Source of the DNA: Acidobacteriota bacterium
GTDB lineage: Bacteria; Actinomycetota; Acidimicrobiia; Acidimicrobiales; Microtrichaceae
NCBI GenBank assembly: GCA_003577145.1
Contig: QEUP01000020.1
Coordinates: forward strand, 1 to 62,096
Length of the DNA: 62,096 nt
Direction: 5' to 3'
Part shown: piece by piece, positions 1-9,153 of the stretch
How positions within the stretch are numbered: position 1 is the stretch's first letter
Layout of the letters: each line of letters opens with the position of its first letter
The notes under the pieces: model-generated
The model's input: only the letters and a program-made list of their open reading frames with translations
Told to the model about the DNA's origin: nothing
Databases searched by the model: none
Made by a program: the position numbers and the translations under genes

Positions 1-102
1 CGACTCCACGCCCACCGGCCCGGCGGGCTCTGTGGGCTCTGTGCGAGCCGCAGCCGGGGCCTCGGCGGGATCGATGCTCACGACGCTCATGGCCCCCATC
101 AT
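1..102 (-). CDS. possible N-terminal fragment of an exported protein
   Basis: This is an open frame read leftwards off the window edge. It begins at a pair of ATG codons at 97-102 and runs 34 codons without a stop. The start is hydrophobic and small-residue rich (MMGAMSVVS) and is followed by an Ala/Pro/Glu-rich stretch, which resembles a weak signal segment followed by a low-complexity linker. No domain is visible because the rest lies outside the window. There is no convincing ribosome binding site, and the fragment could be chance open frame in GC-rich DNA. The 126 bases between it and the RNase P RNA show nothing else recognisable. Confidence 0.25.
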   Translation of the reverse strand, partial: MMGAMSVVSIDPAEAPAAARTEPTEPAGPVGVES

Positions 103-228
103 GAACAACAGCAGTGACAGTCAACGGCTGCGGCGGTCGGATCGACTCTTCCTGGGGGGAACGCAGCTGCGAGCGGTTGTGCGAATCCGATGTTGCTACC
201 GGTAGCGGCAACGGCGATCATGGTTGCA

Positions 229-607
<379 letters not shown>

Positions 608-686
608 GCCTCAGGCGACGGGAACGAGGCCGACACCGTCAGGTGCTCCCGCTGGAATCCCAGCGGTTCCGGGTCATAGCTAATTG

Positions 687-704
687 TTCTAGCCTTGGCT
701 AGAA
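687..704. promoter_or_regulatory. perfect palindrome upstream of the membrane protein gene (possible operator)
   Basis: Positions 687-694 (TTCTAGCC) and 697-704 (GGCTAGAA) form a perfect 8-bp inverted repeat around a TT centre. It lies in a locally AT-richer stretch between the RNase P RNA and the next gene, about 40 bp before the strong ribosome binding site at 743-750. Position and symmetry suggest a repressor or activator site; the cognate regulator is not identified. Confidence 0.4.
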
Positions 705-843
705 ATATTGCTGGGCTCACCTTCGAGTATCTCGACCCGAGCAAGGGAGGACCGCCCTGAGCGCACGCCCCGATGCCGCGAGCCCCCCTGATCCCGATCC
801 TGGGGCCCGCACCGTTCGTGATGAGCGTGCCGACAGGATCGCC

Positions 844-1998
844 GTGGTGCACCGCCAGGCCCGATCGGGCCTGCTCGTCGCTGCCGCCTTCGCCATCGGA
901 GCCGCCCTGGCCGCCGTCCTACCCCATCAGACGGGTGCCTGGCTCCCGCTTCACCTGTTCCTGGTAGGCACGGTCCTCAGCTCGATCTCGGCGGTGGCGC
1001 CGATGCTGGCGGTCGCCTGGTCGGCAGCGCCCCCACCATCCGACGCGATAGTGCGGCTGCAACGGGTCCTGCTGTTGCTCGGTACGCTCGGGGTCGCCTT
1101 CGGCCGCGAGTTCGACCGCGGGGTGCTCCTCATCGCGCTGTCCGGCACTGCCGTTGCCTGCTCCCTGGGGCTGCTGGCGGTGCTGCTCGCTCGCATCCGC
1201 CGTCACGCGGTCGTGGCTCGCTTCAACCCGGCGATAGACGGCTACCTCCTAGCCGTGGCGTTCGGTCTGGTCGGATCGGGCCTCGGGGTCGCTCTGGGAG
1301 GTGGTGCAAGCGGGGGCGGGATCCGAGCGGCGCACCTGACGGCCAACCTGCTCGGCCTCGTGGGGCTGGTCATCGCGGCAACTCTGCCCTACATGACTGC
1401 CACACAGATCCGCTCCAAGATGGCCAGACGGGCAACACCGGCAGCGCTACGGGCAACCACCGCGGCAATGGCATCAGCAGTCGCGGTCGCGGTGGTGTCA
1501 CTGACGCTGGGCCAGACGCTCCTCGCGACCACCGGTTACCTGCTCTATGCAGCAGGGATCCTCGCCACCGTCGCGCTCTGCCCGATCCCCCGGATGCGCC
1601 AGCTCCGCTGGGCCGGCCCCAGGCTCGTGCTGCTGGGCACGGGGGTGTTGTGGTGGGCGGGTGGCGTAGTTGCGATCGCCACGAGCACCGTGAGCGGCCC
1701 GGGGGCCTCCACGCGCCTGGTCTCGGCGTTGGTCATCGGGGGCTACGGCCAGATCCTCGCCGGGTCCGTCGCCTACCTCGCGCCGGTGCTACGCGGCGGT
1801 GGCCACGCGCGCCTCGGTCAGGGATTTCAGATCACGCGGAGCCCGGTTGTCGTCCTCGCCGCCAACGTCGCGGCGTTCGGAGCGCTGTTCGGGTCACCGC
1901 TGACGGTCGCAGCCGGCATCGGCGTGTGGCTGGCAGACTCGGCCCTGCGCGCCACCAGGCTCATGACCTCCAGTCGCAACGCGAGGCAGCAACAATGA
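844..1998 (+). CDS. polytopic membrane protein, resembling the membrane domain attached to actinobacterial multicopper oxidases
   Basis: This is a 384-aa, very hydrophobic protein with roughly ten to twelve predicted membrane segments and almost no soluble domain. The motif around residues 170-190 (HLTANLLGLVG then TLPYMTATQIRSKMA) and the late segment GGYGQILAGSVAYLAPVL resemble the membrane module seen in NnrS-like or copper-oxidase-linked actinobacterial proteins; this is by recollection of family pattern, not a search. The start is uncertain. A textbook Shine-Dalgarno (AAGGGAGG, 743-750) sits six bases before an in-frame CTG at 757, and the frame is open from there. The GTG at 844 is therefore a conservative start and a CTG start adding 29 residues is plausible. 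The stop overlaps the next gene's ATG (ATGA), so the two are probably translated together. Confidence 0.75.
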   Translation: MVHRQARSGLLVAAAFAIGAALAAVLPHQTGAWLPLHLFLVGTVLSSISAVAPMLAVAWSAAPPPSDAIVRLQRVLLLLGTLGVAFGREFDRGVLLIALSGTAVACSLGLLAVLLARIRRHAVVARFNPAIDGYLLAVAFGLVGSGLGVALGGGASGGGIRAAHLTANLLGLVGLVIAATLPYMTATQIRSKMARRATPAALRATTAAMASAVAVAVVSLTLGQTLLATTGYLLYAAGILATVALCPIPRMRQLRWAGPRLVLLGTGVLWWAGGVVAIATSTVSGPGASTRLVSALVIGGYGQILAGSVAYLAPVLRGGGHARLGQGFQITRSPVVVLAANVAAFGALFGSPLTVAAGIGVWLADSALRATRLMTSSRNARQQQ

Positions 1999-2837
1999 CC
2001 ATGGACACGCAGCTCGAGGTCGCCGAACGATTCAGGTCCCTGGGGTTCACGCAGGATCTCAGGGCCGAACCAGCCGCGCGGATCCGGTGCTCGTGCGGCG
2101 CGTTGTGGGATGCCTCGGCTTGCGGCATCGCACACGTCGCCCGCTTCGAGGGCAACTCCAACCCTGACGACGAAGCCATCCTCGTCGCGCTGATGATGCC
2201 CTGCGGTCACCGCGGCCAGCTCACAGGGGGCTACGGGCCGTCAGCCGATCTGCTCACCGTCGAAGTGCTGAACGCGCTCCCGCCGCCGCAACCGGGATCG
2301 GAGGCCCACCACGCGCAGCAAGGCTCCACCGAACCGATCGAAAGAGGCGGCGACCCACCCTGCTGGGCGCACCTCATGGACGACACACCGGCGGTCCTCG
2401 GAGATCCAGACCTTGCCCAGATCGTGCGCCGGCTCGCCGACGCCGTGATCATCTGCGACCCGTCGGGCACCATCGTCTTCTGGAACGACGCCGCCACGTG
2501 GGTGTTCGGCTGGGGCCCCGTCGAGACGCTCGGGGAGTCACTCGACCTGATCATCCCCGAACGCCTGAGGGAACGACACTGGCGGGGCTGGCGCGAGGTC
2601 ATGACGACGGGGCGGACCAACTACGCCGACCGGCTGCTCGAGGTTCCCGCGCTGCGCCGGGACGGCCAGAGCATCTCCATAGCGTTCACGGTGTCCCTCC
2701 TGCACGACCCGGCCGGCAACATCCGGCTGATCGCGGCGGTGATCCGCGATGACACGCAGCGCTGGCAGGAACGCCGTGAGCTCCGCCGTGAACTCGAACG
2801 CCTGACGGCCCAGCCCGACCTTCGCGGCGACAGCTAG
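1995..2837 (+). CDS. PAS-domain protein with Cys-containing N-terminal domain
   Basis: This is a 280-aa protein starting at the ATG that overlaps the previous stop codon. Residues about 1-95 form a small domain with CSCG and a later PCGH motif, suggestive of metal binding, and of no family I can name. Residues about 135-265 are a PAS fold (DAVIICDPSGTIVFWNDAA, then the S-box-type AVIRDDTQRW end). A short charged helix ends the protein, and there is no kinase, cyclase or DNA-binding output domain. It may therefore act as a sensor partner of the membrane protein with which it is coupled, with redox or ligand sensing through the PAS pocket. That role is inference; the PAS call is firm. Confidence 0.75.
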   Translation: MTMDTQLEVAERFRSLGFTQDLRAEPAARIRCSCGALWDASACGIAHVARFEGNSNPDDEAILVALMMPCGHRGQLTGGYGPSADLLTVEVLNALPPPQPGSEAHHAQQGSTEPIERGGDPPCWAHLMDDTPAVLGDPDLAQIVRRLADAVIICDPSGTIVFWNDAATWVFGWGPVETLGESLDLIIPERLRERHWRGWREVMTTGRTNYADRLLEVPALRRDGQSISIAFTVSLLHDPAGNIRLIAAVIRDDTQRWQERRELRRELERLTAQPDLRGDS

Positions 2838-2843
2838 AACCGA

Positions 2844-3731
2844 TCAGCCCGCGCCGGCCAAGACGAGGAGGCCGGCGACGACCTCGACCCGGCGGGTCAG
2901 CCCGATCAGGTGCCCTTCGCCCTCGATCGAGTGCAGCGCCGCCCCGGGGATGGCCTCGGACAGGCGTGTCCCCCAGGCGGGAGGGACCAGCGAGTCCTCG
3001 GTACCCGACCAGATGGCGACGGGCCCGGCGATTTCGGCCGGATCGAAGCGCCATGGCCGCACCCATGCCCTGTACTCCTCGACGAGGCCTCCCGGTTCGG
3101 TGGCTGCAGCCCCCATGTTGGCACCTGCCCATTCGGCGTTGTCGATCATGGCGGTCCGGTCGGCCGCCGATGACTTGCGGGAGCCGACCTTGGCCATGCG
3201 CTCCGGGAACAGCTCGCCGAGCCTGCCGAGCGTGGTGAACGTGGCCCGGGCAACGGCCGGGTGCTCGTGGGAGAGCTTCGTCAGCCGCTGGTCCATCTCG
3301 TTGAGCTCGGCGAAGGTGGCTTCGTCGTCGAGAGGAGGACATCCGGCGATGACCGCGGTCGCCTTCACCCGACCGGCAAGACGGTGGGCGACCGCCAGGG
3401 CGTACTGACCGCCCATCGACCAACCCATCGTGGCGAACTCCCCGATGTCCAAGGCGTCGAGAAGCTGAACGACGTCGTCGACCCAATCGAGGGTGTCCCG
3501 GCCGGGCTTGGGGCTGGAGGTGGCTATGCCCGGCCGGTCCGGGGAGATGATCCGTGCGCCCAGCGCCTGTACCTCGGCGGCCACCGGTTCGACGTCGAGA
3601 CGGCACACCAGTCCGCCATGGTTGTTGAGGATCGGATAGCCCGCAGGGTCGCCGAACTCGCTCCATCCGAGCTTGCGACCGTCGCCCAGGCCCATCGAGT
3701 GATCGGACGCAGGGTCATGCTCGAAGCTCAT
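2844..3731 (-). CDS. alpha/beta hydrolase
   Basis: This is a 295-aa alpha/beta-hydrolase fold protein of usual length with no signal peptide, so it is cytoplasmic. The nucleophile elbow is GWSMGG (Ser near residue 105). The acid is the Asp of GTEDSLVP and the catalytic His is in EGEGHLIG near the C-terminus. The substrate cannot be told from sequence; relatives hydrolyse esters, lactones or haloalkanes. It is convergent with the PAS gene (6 bp apart) and downstream of the cupredoxin lipoprotein gene on the same strand. Confidence 0.85.
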   Translation of the reverse strand: MSFEHDPASDHSMGLGDGRKLGWSEFGDPAGYPILNNHGGLVCRLDVEPVAAEVQALGARIISPDRPGIATSSPKPGRDTLDWVDDVVQLLDALDIGEFATMGWSMGGQYALAVAHRLAGRVKATAVIAGCPPLDDEATFAELNEMDQRLTKLSHEHPAVARATFTTLGRLGELFPERMAKVGSRKSSAADRTAMIDNAEWAGANMGAAATEPGGLVEEYRAWVRPWRFDPAEIAGPVAIWSGTEDSLVPPAWGTRLSEAIPGAALHSIEGEGHLIGLTRRVEVVAGLLVLAGAG

Positions 3732-3822
3732 GGCGACATGCCGCTGTCGCAGCCCCGGGGATCAGCCTTCTCGAAGCTCTCGCGTCTCACCGCCGGACCC
3801 CCGGGTCGAGAACAGCTTGCGG

Positions 3823-4987
3823 TCAGGAAACCTGGAAGACCTCGAACATGTCATGTCCGATGGCGTGAGGCGGTCCCCCGGCGCGATCGCTGACGAAGCA
3901 CACCGCGGCATAGGTGTTGCCGCTCTCCAACGGAACCGAGAAGGTCCCCGACAGCCCCGGAGAGAAGACCCCGCTCCCACCTATGAAGGCACTCTGGAGG
4001 TCGATGCCGTCAAAGGCATCCGGCGGTGGGGTGCCCTCCTCGGCCGCCGCGAGGAACTCGGGCAGGTTCTCCTCGACCACCGCCGGATCCAGATCGGCGA
4101 AGTCGAACAGCTGGACGTGGTGCAACTCGTCCGGACCTTCGTTGGTGAAGGTGTAGGTGTCACCGGCTTCGACGTCGACCTCGAACTCGTGGTCGGTCGA
4201 GATGATCGTTCCGTCGGTCTCGGGCAGCTCACCTTCTTCTTCACCCGAGACAGTCGTCTCTGCAACCAACAGAGTGGGCCCCACAGCGTCCTCCGAGGAC
4301 GTGTCATCGGTGGTCCCGTCGGACGAGGTGTCATCGGTGGTCCCGTCGGACGAGGTGTCATCGGTGGTCCCGTCGGACGAGGTGTCATCGGTGGTCCCGG
4401 GACGAGGTGTCATCGGTGGTCCCGTCGGACGAGGTGTCATCGGTGGTCCCGTCGGACGAGGTGTCATCGGTGGTCCCGTCGGACGACGTGTCATCGGAGA
4501 CGTCGTCAATCGGAAACGCACCGGGGTTCTCGATCCACACGAAGTACGAACCAGGTTCGAGGGTCACCGCAGAGGGCGGCCCATCGACGACGACCCCGGC
4601 GTTGGCCTCGATGTAGTCGGGTATGGGCCCGGCTTCGACCGCACTGGTCATCGCATCCTGGAGCTCCTCCTCGGTGGTGCCCTCGGTGACCTTGGTGAAA
4701 TCGACCTCACTGCCTTCGAAGCCCTCAACGCCGGCTTCCACCTCCACGGTGACCTCGACCACGCCGGCGCCGATCTCCTCAGGGACCTCGATGCTGTCGG
4801 CAGTCAGGGTGACGGTCACAGACCTCGAAGCCGCCTCGGTCGCCGTCGTCGTGGTCTCCTCTTCGGTCGTGGACGAGACCTCAGCGCTTGTTGTGGTGCC
4901 GCCGCCATCGTCGTCGCTGCAGGCCACGGCCAACACGGCCAGTGCTGCAGCCAGCAAGAGCATTGCCCTGAAACCTGTCCTGGACAT
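3823..4987 (-). pseudogene. two-domain cupredoxin-like lipoprotein, frameshifted within its repeat linker
   Basis: The gene starts at ATG 4987 behind GGGAGGAAC and encodes a lipoprotein signal ending in LAVLAVAC, then a Thr/Glu-rich linker. Next come a first beta-sandwich-like domain without obvious metal ligands, a (TTDDTSSDG)n linker, and a second domain with type-1 copper-like ligands (HH in DELHHVQLF, then Cys-Phe-Val and PPHAIGHDM). The frame is broken in the linker. One 27-bp repeat unit (4382-4406) has only 25 bases, so the upstream frame stops at 4385 while the downstream half stays open to 3823. As written the product would be about 200 aa and lack the copper-site domain. A true mutation, a phase-variable switch or a repeat-related assembly error are all possible. 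The second domain's intactness suggests the break is recent or artefactual. Confidence 0.75.
4301..4497. repeat. 27-bp tandem repeat, seven units plus a partial one, one unit short by 2 bp
   Basis: Units start at 4301, 4328, 4355, 4382, 4407, 4434 and 4461, with a 10-bp remnant at 4488. Six units are 27 bp. The fourth (4382-4406) reads CCCGGGACGAG where the others read CCCGTCGGACGAG, a loss of two bases. On the minus strand each unit encodes TTDDTSSDG, so the array is the hydrophilic linker of the lipoprotein gene. Units are otherwise virtually identical, pointing to recent expansion or gene-conversion-like homogenisation. Confidence 0.95.
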
Positions 4988-5213
4988 CGTCTGTTCCTCC
5001 CGGCCGACAATGGGCCTCCGAGCCGGAGCGAAAGCGTAGCCGAGCACATCGTCCGGTCGGCAGATGCTGCGACTTGCGCGTGCTCAGGGCCGCGGACGGT
5101 GGCGCGGGGGGTCGAACGCCATCGTGCGTCGACGAGCCCATTGCCCGAGACACGGCCTGGTCCTAACCTCGCGCCGGACGGAGGCGTGATCTAATCCGCA
5201 GGAGGTTCGCGCG

Positions 5214-6308
5214 ATGGCCGGCACGCGATCACGCGGCCGGGTGCAGGCCGCCATGCTGACGACACTGGTGACGATGGTCTTGTCGTCGCTTTCCCCGTCA
5301 GCTGTTGCGGCGCCCGGCTCTTCGCAGGTGCAGGGTCTGCCTCTCGACACTCCACCTCCAGATGACTTCATCTCCGTGGAACTGGTCGGCGAGACGGACC
5401 TCGCCGTTGCCGGTTCAGTGCCGGCTGCGGCTTTCGACGCGATCACCGATGCGTCGGGTGTCGCCGTCGTCGCCGGTCAGGGGGAGCTGTCCGACGGCTC
5501 CCATGTCGCCATCCTGGCGGTGCGCTACCACCCGAGCCTGCCCGTCGGACCAGCCATCGTGATGGCCACCGATCCCGACTCGGGGAGTTCGGCCGCGGCT
5601 TTGGCGCTCGTTGCCATGCGGCAGTTCCCCGGGTCGATCGTGAGCCTGTTTGGCATCTACGGCGGTGTTTCCCGCAGTCCGAAGGCCAGAGGCATCGTCT
5701 CGGTCACCCTCCATGACGTGAGCCCGATGGTCGACTCGACCTGGATGGGCTCGGGAAGAGCCTGGTACGGCTTCGAGGAGGACCCACCGGGCCCCGGGTA
5801 CGGCGACACGCTGGTGGCCCAGTACCACCACCTGCTCGATGACCGGCTGACCTTCAGCACCTGCTCCGTGCCGGCGGCTTGGCAGATCCAGTATCGGGAG
5901 GTCGTGGCCTACCCCGACTGGCCGATACCCCCCTTCGAGCACCCCGAGCATGGCGCGCTCTACACCGGCCCGGTGAACACCAAGACGGTGACCTCGGCAC
6001 TGATCGAGGACTGCACCCACCTCATCTCCAGCGGCTTCGAACCCGCGTCATCGGGCTGGATCGACGATGATCCCGTGCCCCGCTGGGTCTTTTACTTCAG
6101 TGAGCCGCGCATCGAGTACCGGATCCGTCCTCTCGACCAGTTCGGCCGACCGTTGGCGCCTTGGTCCGCCAGCTTCATCGGGTACCCCCACCGCTACAAC
6201 GACCCGTGCTGGGACTTCGGCCGGTGGGAGTGGGGTGCCCCCGAATGCCTGGCCGCCCCACCCCGCCCCTTCGACTGGGGTGACGAGCCGCTGCCGCCCG
6301 GTTGGTGA
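5214..6308 (+). CDS. secreted protein of unknown function
   Basis: This is a 364-aa protein preceded by GCAGGAGG. A signal peptide covers about residues 1-38 (basic start, hydrophobic core, cleavage near AVAAPGS). The mature protein has no membrane segment and is rich in Trp, Tyr and Pro towards the end (WDFGRWEWGAPE, WGDEPLPPGW). It contains two or three widely spaced Cys residues that could form disulfides. I do not recognise a domain. It is divergent from the cupredoxin lipoprotein gene, with a 226-bp intergenic region that carries no obvious palindrome. A strong hairpin follows the gene. Confidence 0.7.
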   Translation: MAGTRSRGRVQAAMLTTLVTMVLSSLSPSAVAAPGSSQVQGLPLDTPPPDDFISVELVGETDLAVAGSVPAAAFDAITDASGVAVVAGQGELSDGSHVAILAVRYHPSLPVGPAIVMATDPDSGSSAAALALVAMRQFPGSIVSLFGIYGGVSRSPKARGIVSVTLHDVSPMVDSTWMGSGRAWYGFEEDPPGPGYGDTLVAQYHHLLDDRLTFSTCSVPAAWQIQYREVVAYPDWPIPPFEHPEHGALYTGPVNTKTVTSALIEDCTHLISSGFEPASSGWIDDDPVPRWVFYFSEPRIEYRIRPLDQFGRPLAPWSASFIGYPHRYNDPCWDFGRWEWGAPECLAAPPRPFDWGDEPLPPGW

Positions 6309-6398
6309 AAGCCGGCGAATTGAGCCATTCGACCTGTCGACTCAGAGCGCGTGACGCGCTACAGCTAGAGGCCACGGCGGCTGGGGAACAGCCACCGG

Positions 6399-6426
6399 CG
6401 AAGGCCTGACCCTGGTCAGGCCTTCG
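6399..6426. terminator. hairpin between convergent genes (bidirectional terminator)
   Basis: This is a perfect 13-bp inverted repeat: CGAAGGCCTGACC at 6399-6411 and GGTCAGGCCTTCG at 6414-6426. It lies between the stop of the secreted-protein gene at 6308 and the stop of the minus-strand gene at 6491. There is no long T-run, as is common in GC-rich actinobacteria. Confidence 0.65.
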
Positions 6427-6490
6427 TGCTTCGCTCCCCCGGCCGGCAGCGCCTCGCACCCACTACAGGGGCGCACCAGGGGCGAGCCCC

Positions 6491-6952
6491 TCAGTAGCCG
6501 TCGATCTTGCGGTGATCCCAGGAGACGACCCGCTCGGGCTTGATCTCCACCGCCACTCGCTTGGCGGCGAGCCCCGCAGCCATGACCTCGGCCTGCTCGG
6601 GGCTCTCCGGATTCCAGTAGCGGTCGATCACCGACCGGGCGCAGGACAACACCGCCTCGCTGTCGCGGTGAATGGTCACGGTGCCGACGATCTCGACACC
6701 TCGTAGCTCCTCGTAGACCTCGCCGGCCTCCACCAGCACCGTGACCCGGGGATCCCGTTCGAGGTTCTTCACCTTCTGGGACTTCTGGTAGGTCTCGAAC
6801 GCGGGACGGCCGTCGATGAACCCGTACCACATGGCCACCAGGTGGATGCTGCCGTCGGGCCCGAAGCTGGCCACGTTCATCACGTGGCGCTCACGGAGGA
6901 AGGCCTGGACCTCCTCCTCGGTCATCTTGATCGCATCCCTGCGCTTGGCCAT
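6491..6952 (-). CDS. PPOX-class flavin/F420-dependent family protein
   Basis: This is a 153-aa split-barrel protein of the pyridoxamine-phosphate-oxidase-like superfamily. Diagnostic stretches are MNVASFGPDGSIHLVAMWY, then TYQKSQKVKNLERDPRVTVLVEAG and a final RVVSWDHRK. Actinobacterial members with this pattern bind F420 or FMN and reduce small molecules; the substrate is unknown. I start it at the ATG of MAKRRDAIKM (6952) because the upstream in-frame residues look non-coding. It is cytoplasmic. Confidence 0.8.
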   Translation of the reverse strand: MAKRRDAIKMTEEEVQAFLRERHVMNVASFGPDGSIHLVAMWYGFIDGRPAFETYQKSQKVKNLERDPRVTVLVEAGEVYEELRGVEIVGTVTIHRDSEAVLSCARSVIDRYWNPESPEQAEVMAAGLAAKRVAVEIKPERVVSWDHRKIDGY

Positions 6953-7019
6953 GAGCGACAACTCTACCCACGCGCCGGGAGCCACCCCCTCGGTGAGTCG
7001 GCTCCCTCGCTGGATCTGC

Positions 7020-7820
7020 TCAGGCAGTGTCCTTGAACAGCTCGGGCGCCACCGGGCAATCCACCCGGCCGAGCGCCGCTACGGGCTCCTCGAGTCCGCG
7101 TGGGCCCAGCACCCGATCCACGAGATCGAGGGGAACGACGTCATCGTCGCAGTCCCAGGGCTCGTCGGCCTGGTCCAGCCGACCGATCAGCGAGCCCCAC
7201 ACCCGCGCCGGGAGGAGACGGCCCACACCTGCCACCAGCCAGACAGGCACACCGGCCAGCGTGGCCACCGCAGCCGCCGCCCGTGAGCCGGCGACCGCGA
7301 GGAACTCCTCGGGTCCCACCGCCGATGCCTCCAGCACGACAAGGTCGCACTCCGTTGCAGCCGCACCCAGGCCCGCCAGCCGTACATAGACGCTGTTCAC
7401 GTCGCGGGTGTCGAGCACGTCCACGAAGCGGCCACCCTCTTCGAGGGTGTCCACCACCAGCACCTCGAGGTCGCCCCGACGGGGTAGTGCTCTGGCGATC
7501 ACATCGGGCCATCCCACGACCAGCACGCTGGCGTTGTCGGGAAGAGCATGTGCCAGCTCCTGTGCGGTCGGATCGGCGCCCATCTCCTCTACCGCCGACC
7601 GGGCTGCCTCGAGCGGATCGGGGTCGGTCAGGACCCGCGAGCACAGCCACCACAGGGGGCCCGAGGTCAGCTGACGAGCGACGACCCGGCGGCAGGCGGT
7701 CACCAAGCTGTTGGTGTCACCCTGGAAGGTGGCCAGCGACGCCGCGGTCTCCTGGACCAGCAGGTCCTGGGGCGCGCCTGATGAGCGCACGACGTAGCGG
7801 AGCCTCTCGATCGGATGCAC
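7020..7820 (-). CDS. eIF2B/initiation-factor-2B-alpha-like protein
   Basis: This is a 266-aa protein beginning with GTG at 7820; the longer frame has arginine-rich, non-coding-looking residues. The N-terminal helices (ETAASLATFQGDTNSLVTACRRVV) and the central Rossmann-like part (ASVLVVGWPDVIARAL, LEVLVVDT, CDLVVLEASAVGP, then WLVAGVGRLLPARVW) resemble the eIF-2B alpha/beta/delta sugar-isomerase-like fold. No function is assigned. It is divergent from the gene at 7952, with about 130 bp between them that holds no clear palindrome. Confidence 0.6.
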   Translation of the reverse strand: MHPIERLRYVVRSSGAPQDLLVQETAASLATFQGDTNSLVTACRRVVARQLTSGPLWWLCSRVLTDPDPLEAARSAVEEMGADPTAQELAHALPDNASVLVVGWPDVIARALPRRGDLEVLVVDTLEEGGRFVDVLDTRDVNSVYVRLAGLGAAATECDLVVLEASAVGPEEFLAVAGSRAAAAVATLAGVPVWLVAGVGRLLPARVWGSLIGRLDQADEPWDCDDDVVPLDLVDRVLGPRGLEEPVAALGRVDCPVAPELFKDTA

Positions 7821-7951
7821 GACGACGAACCTAGCCCTTGGGTGAGGTGCGACCGGCGGCTGCGGCCTGTCGCAGGAAGCACGGCAGGGGCCGCGGGAGC
7901 CTCCTCTCGGGATCTGCTCGCGCACAGCTCACTGCGCTACCTTTCCCCGAC

Positions 7952-8437
7952 GTGGCGTCCATACCCCCAGAACTCGAGCTGCGGCCGCTCAACGGCGGCA
8001 CACGAACTGCCGCCGAGCAGCTGACGATGTTCCATCTCGTCTTCGCGGTCATCGACCCGTACACCTACGAGAGCAGTTGGATCCTCGAGACAGCAGCGCG
8101 CATCCTCACCAACTTCTTCGGAGCCGATTGCCGGGTCGCCTGGCTGGTGACCGGCGACGAGAAGGCCGCCCGCGAGTTCCTCGGTCCTCTCGCCGAGAGC
8201 ATCCTCACCTTCGTCGACCCCGACCGTGAAGTCGTGAAGGCGCTCGAGATCAGCGAGCTTCCCGCCTTCGTCCACATCAGCCAGGACCTGTCGATCGAGG
8301 CCAGCGCGCAAGGCTGGGACCCAGCCGAGTGGCGTGAGGTGGCCGAGAACCTCGCCGAGAAGATGTCATGGACCCGCCCGGTGATCCCGGTTGACGGTGA
8401 CCCGGTGGGATATCCGGGTACTCCTGCCCTCAGCTGA
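7952..8437 (+). CDS. thioredoxin-fold-like protein without CXXC
   Basis: This is a 161-aa protein. I place the start at GTG 7952 (VASIPPELELRPLNGG); upstream codons in the frame are Arg/Ala rich and unlikely to be translated. The order of elements (TMFHLVFAVIDPYT, then DCRVAWLVTGDEKAAREF, then ELPAFVHISQDLS) suggests a thioredoxin-like fold with a cis-proline loop at LPAF but no redox cysteine pair. A redox role is therefore unlikely and a binding or structural role more so. The function is unknown. Confidence 0.6.
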   Translation: MASIPPELELRPLNGGTRTAAEQLTMFHLVFAVIDPYTYESSWILETAARILTNFFGADCRVAWLVTGDEKAAREFLGPLAESILTFVDPDREVVKALEISELPAFVHISQDLSIEASAQGWDPAEWREVAENLAEKMSWTRPVIPVDGDPVGYPGTPALS

Positions 8438-8525
8438 CCCATTTCGCCACCAAGGGCACTCAGACCAACGCGCAACGAGAGAACGGGACCGCGAGGTTCC
8501 TCCGTCGGTTCGGTAACCTCCGGCC

Positions 8526-9122
8526 ATGCCCGCCCGCGCGACCGAGCGAGACCTGGTCGTCGAGGCGGCAGCCGAATGCTTCGCGGAGGCGGGTATCGCG
8601 GCCACGACAGTGGACGAGATCGCACGGCGGGCCGGGATATCCCGCGCGTCCGTCTACCGCTACGTCGGCGGCAAGCAGAAGCTGGTCAGCGAGGTCGTCC
8701 TGCGCGAAGCGGTGGACGTGGTCGAACACCTCCACAACGAGACCGGCAGGGTCACCTCCACCGACGACATCCTGCGCGTCTTCGTGTCCGAGGCGATCCG
8801 GGTCATCCAGCAGCGTCCGGTGCTGTCACGCGCAGTCGGGCCCGACCTCCACATCACAATTCCCGACCTCACCTACGAGATCTCGATGATGCCGGTGCTG
8901 CTCGAAGGCATTCTGTCGGTCCTGATGCCCCTGCGCGGGCAGGTGCTCGTACCCGACGCCGAGGAGAGGCTGGTGATCATCGTCGAAGAGGTGATCAGGT
9001 TCGTGATCGCGCGGATCACGACCCCGACCCTGGACGGTAGGGCCCGAGACCCCGCAGCGGCCGGCGAGCGAGCGGTGGCGGTCTTCGGGCCGGCGCTGGC
9101 CCAGCTCGCGGTCGGCAGCTGA
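8526..9122 (+). CDS. TetR-family transcriptional regulator
   Basis: This is a 198-aa protein with a classic N-terminal helix-turn-helix at about residues 8-55 (AAAECFAEAGIAATTVDEIA, then AGISRASVYRYVGGKQKLVSE). The all-helical C-terminal part would be the ligand and dimer domain. It follows the thioredoxin-fold-like gene by 88 bp and is convergent with fumarase. No target operator is evident beside it. The ligand is unknown. Confidence 0.9.
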   Translation: MPARATERDLVVEAAAECFAEAGIAATTVDEIARRAGISRASVYRYVGGKQKLVSEVVLREAVDVVEHLHNETGRVTSTDDILRVFVSEAIRVIQQRPVLSRAVGPDLHITIPDLTYEISMMPVLLEGILSVLMPLRGQVLVPDAEERLVIIVEEVIRFVIARITTPTLDGRARDPAAAGERAVAVFGPALAQLAVGS

Positions 9123-9153
9123 GCGGCCGGCCTTCGCCGCATCGGCGCAACCG

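Noticed and set aside
4301-4497. Regularly spaced repeats that could be taken for a CRISPR array
   Set aside because: The 27-bp units are directly adjacent with no spacers, lie inside a reading frame and encode a TTDDTSSDG linker.
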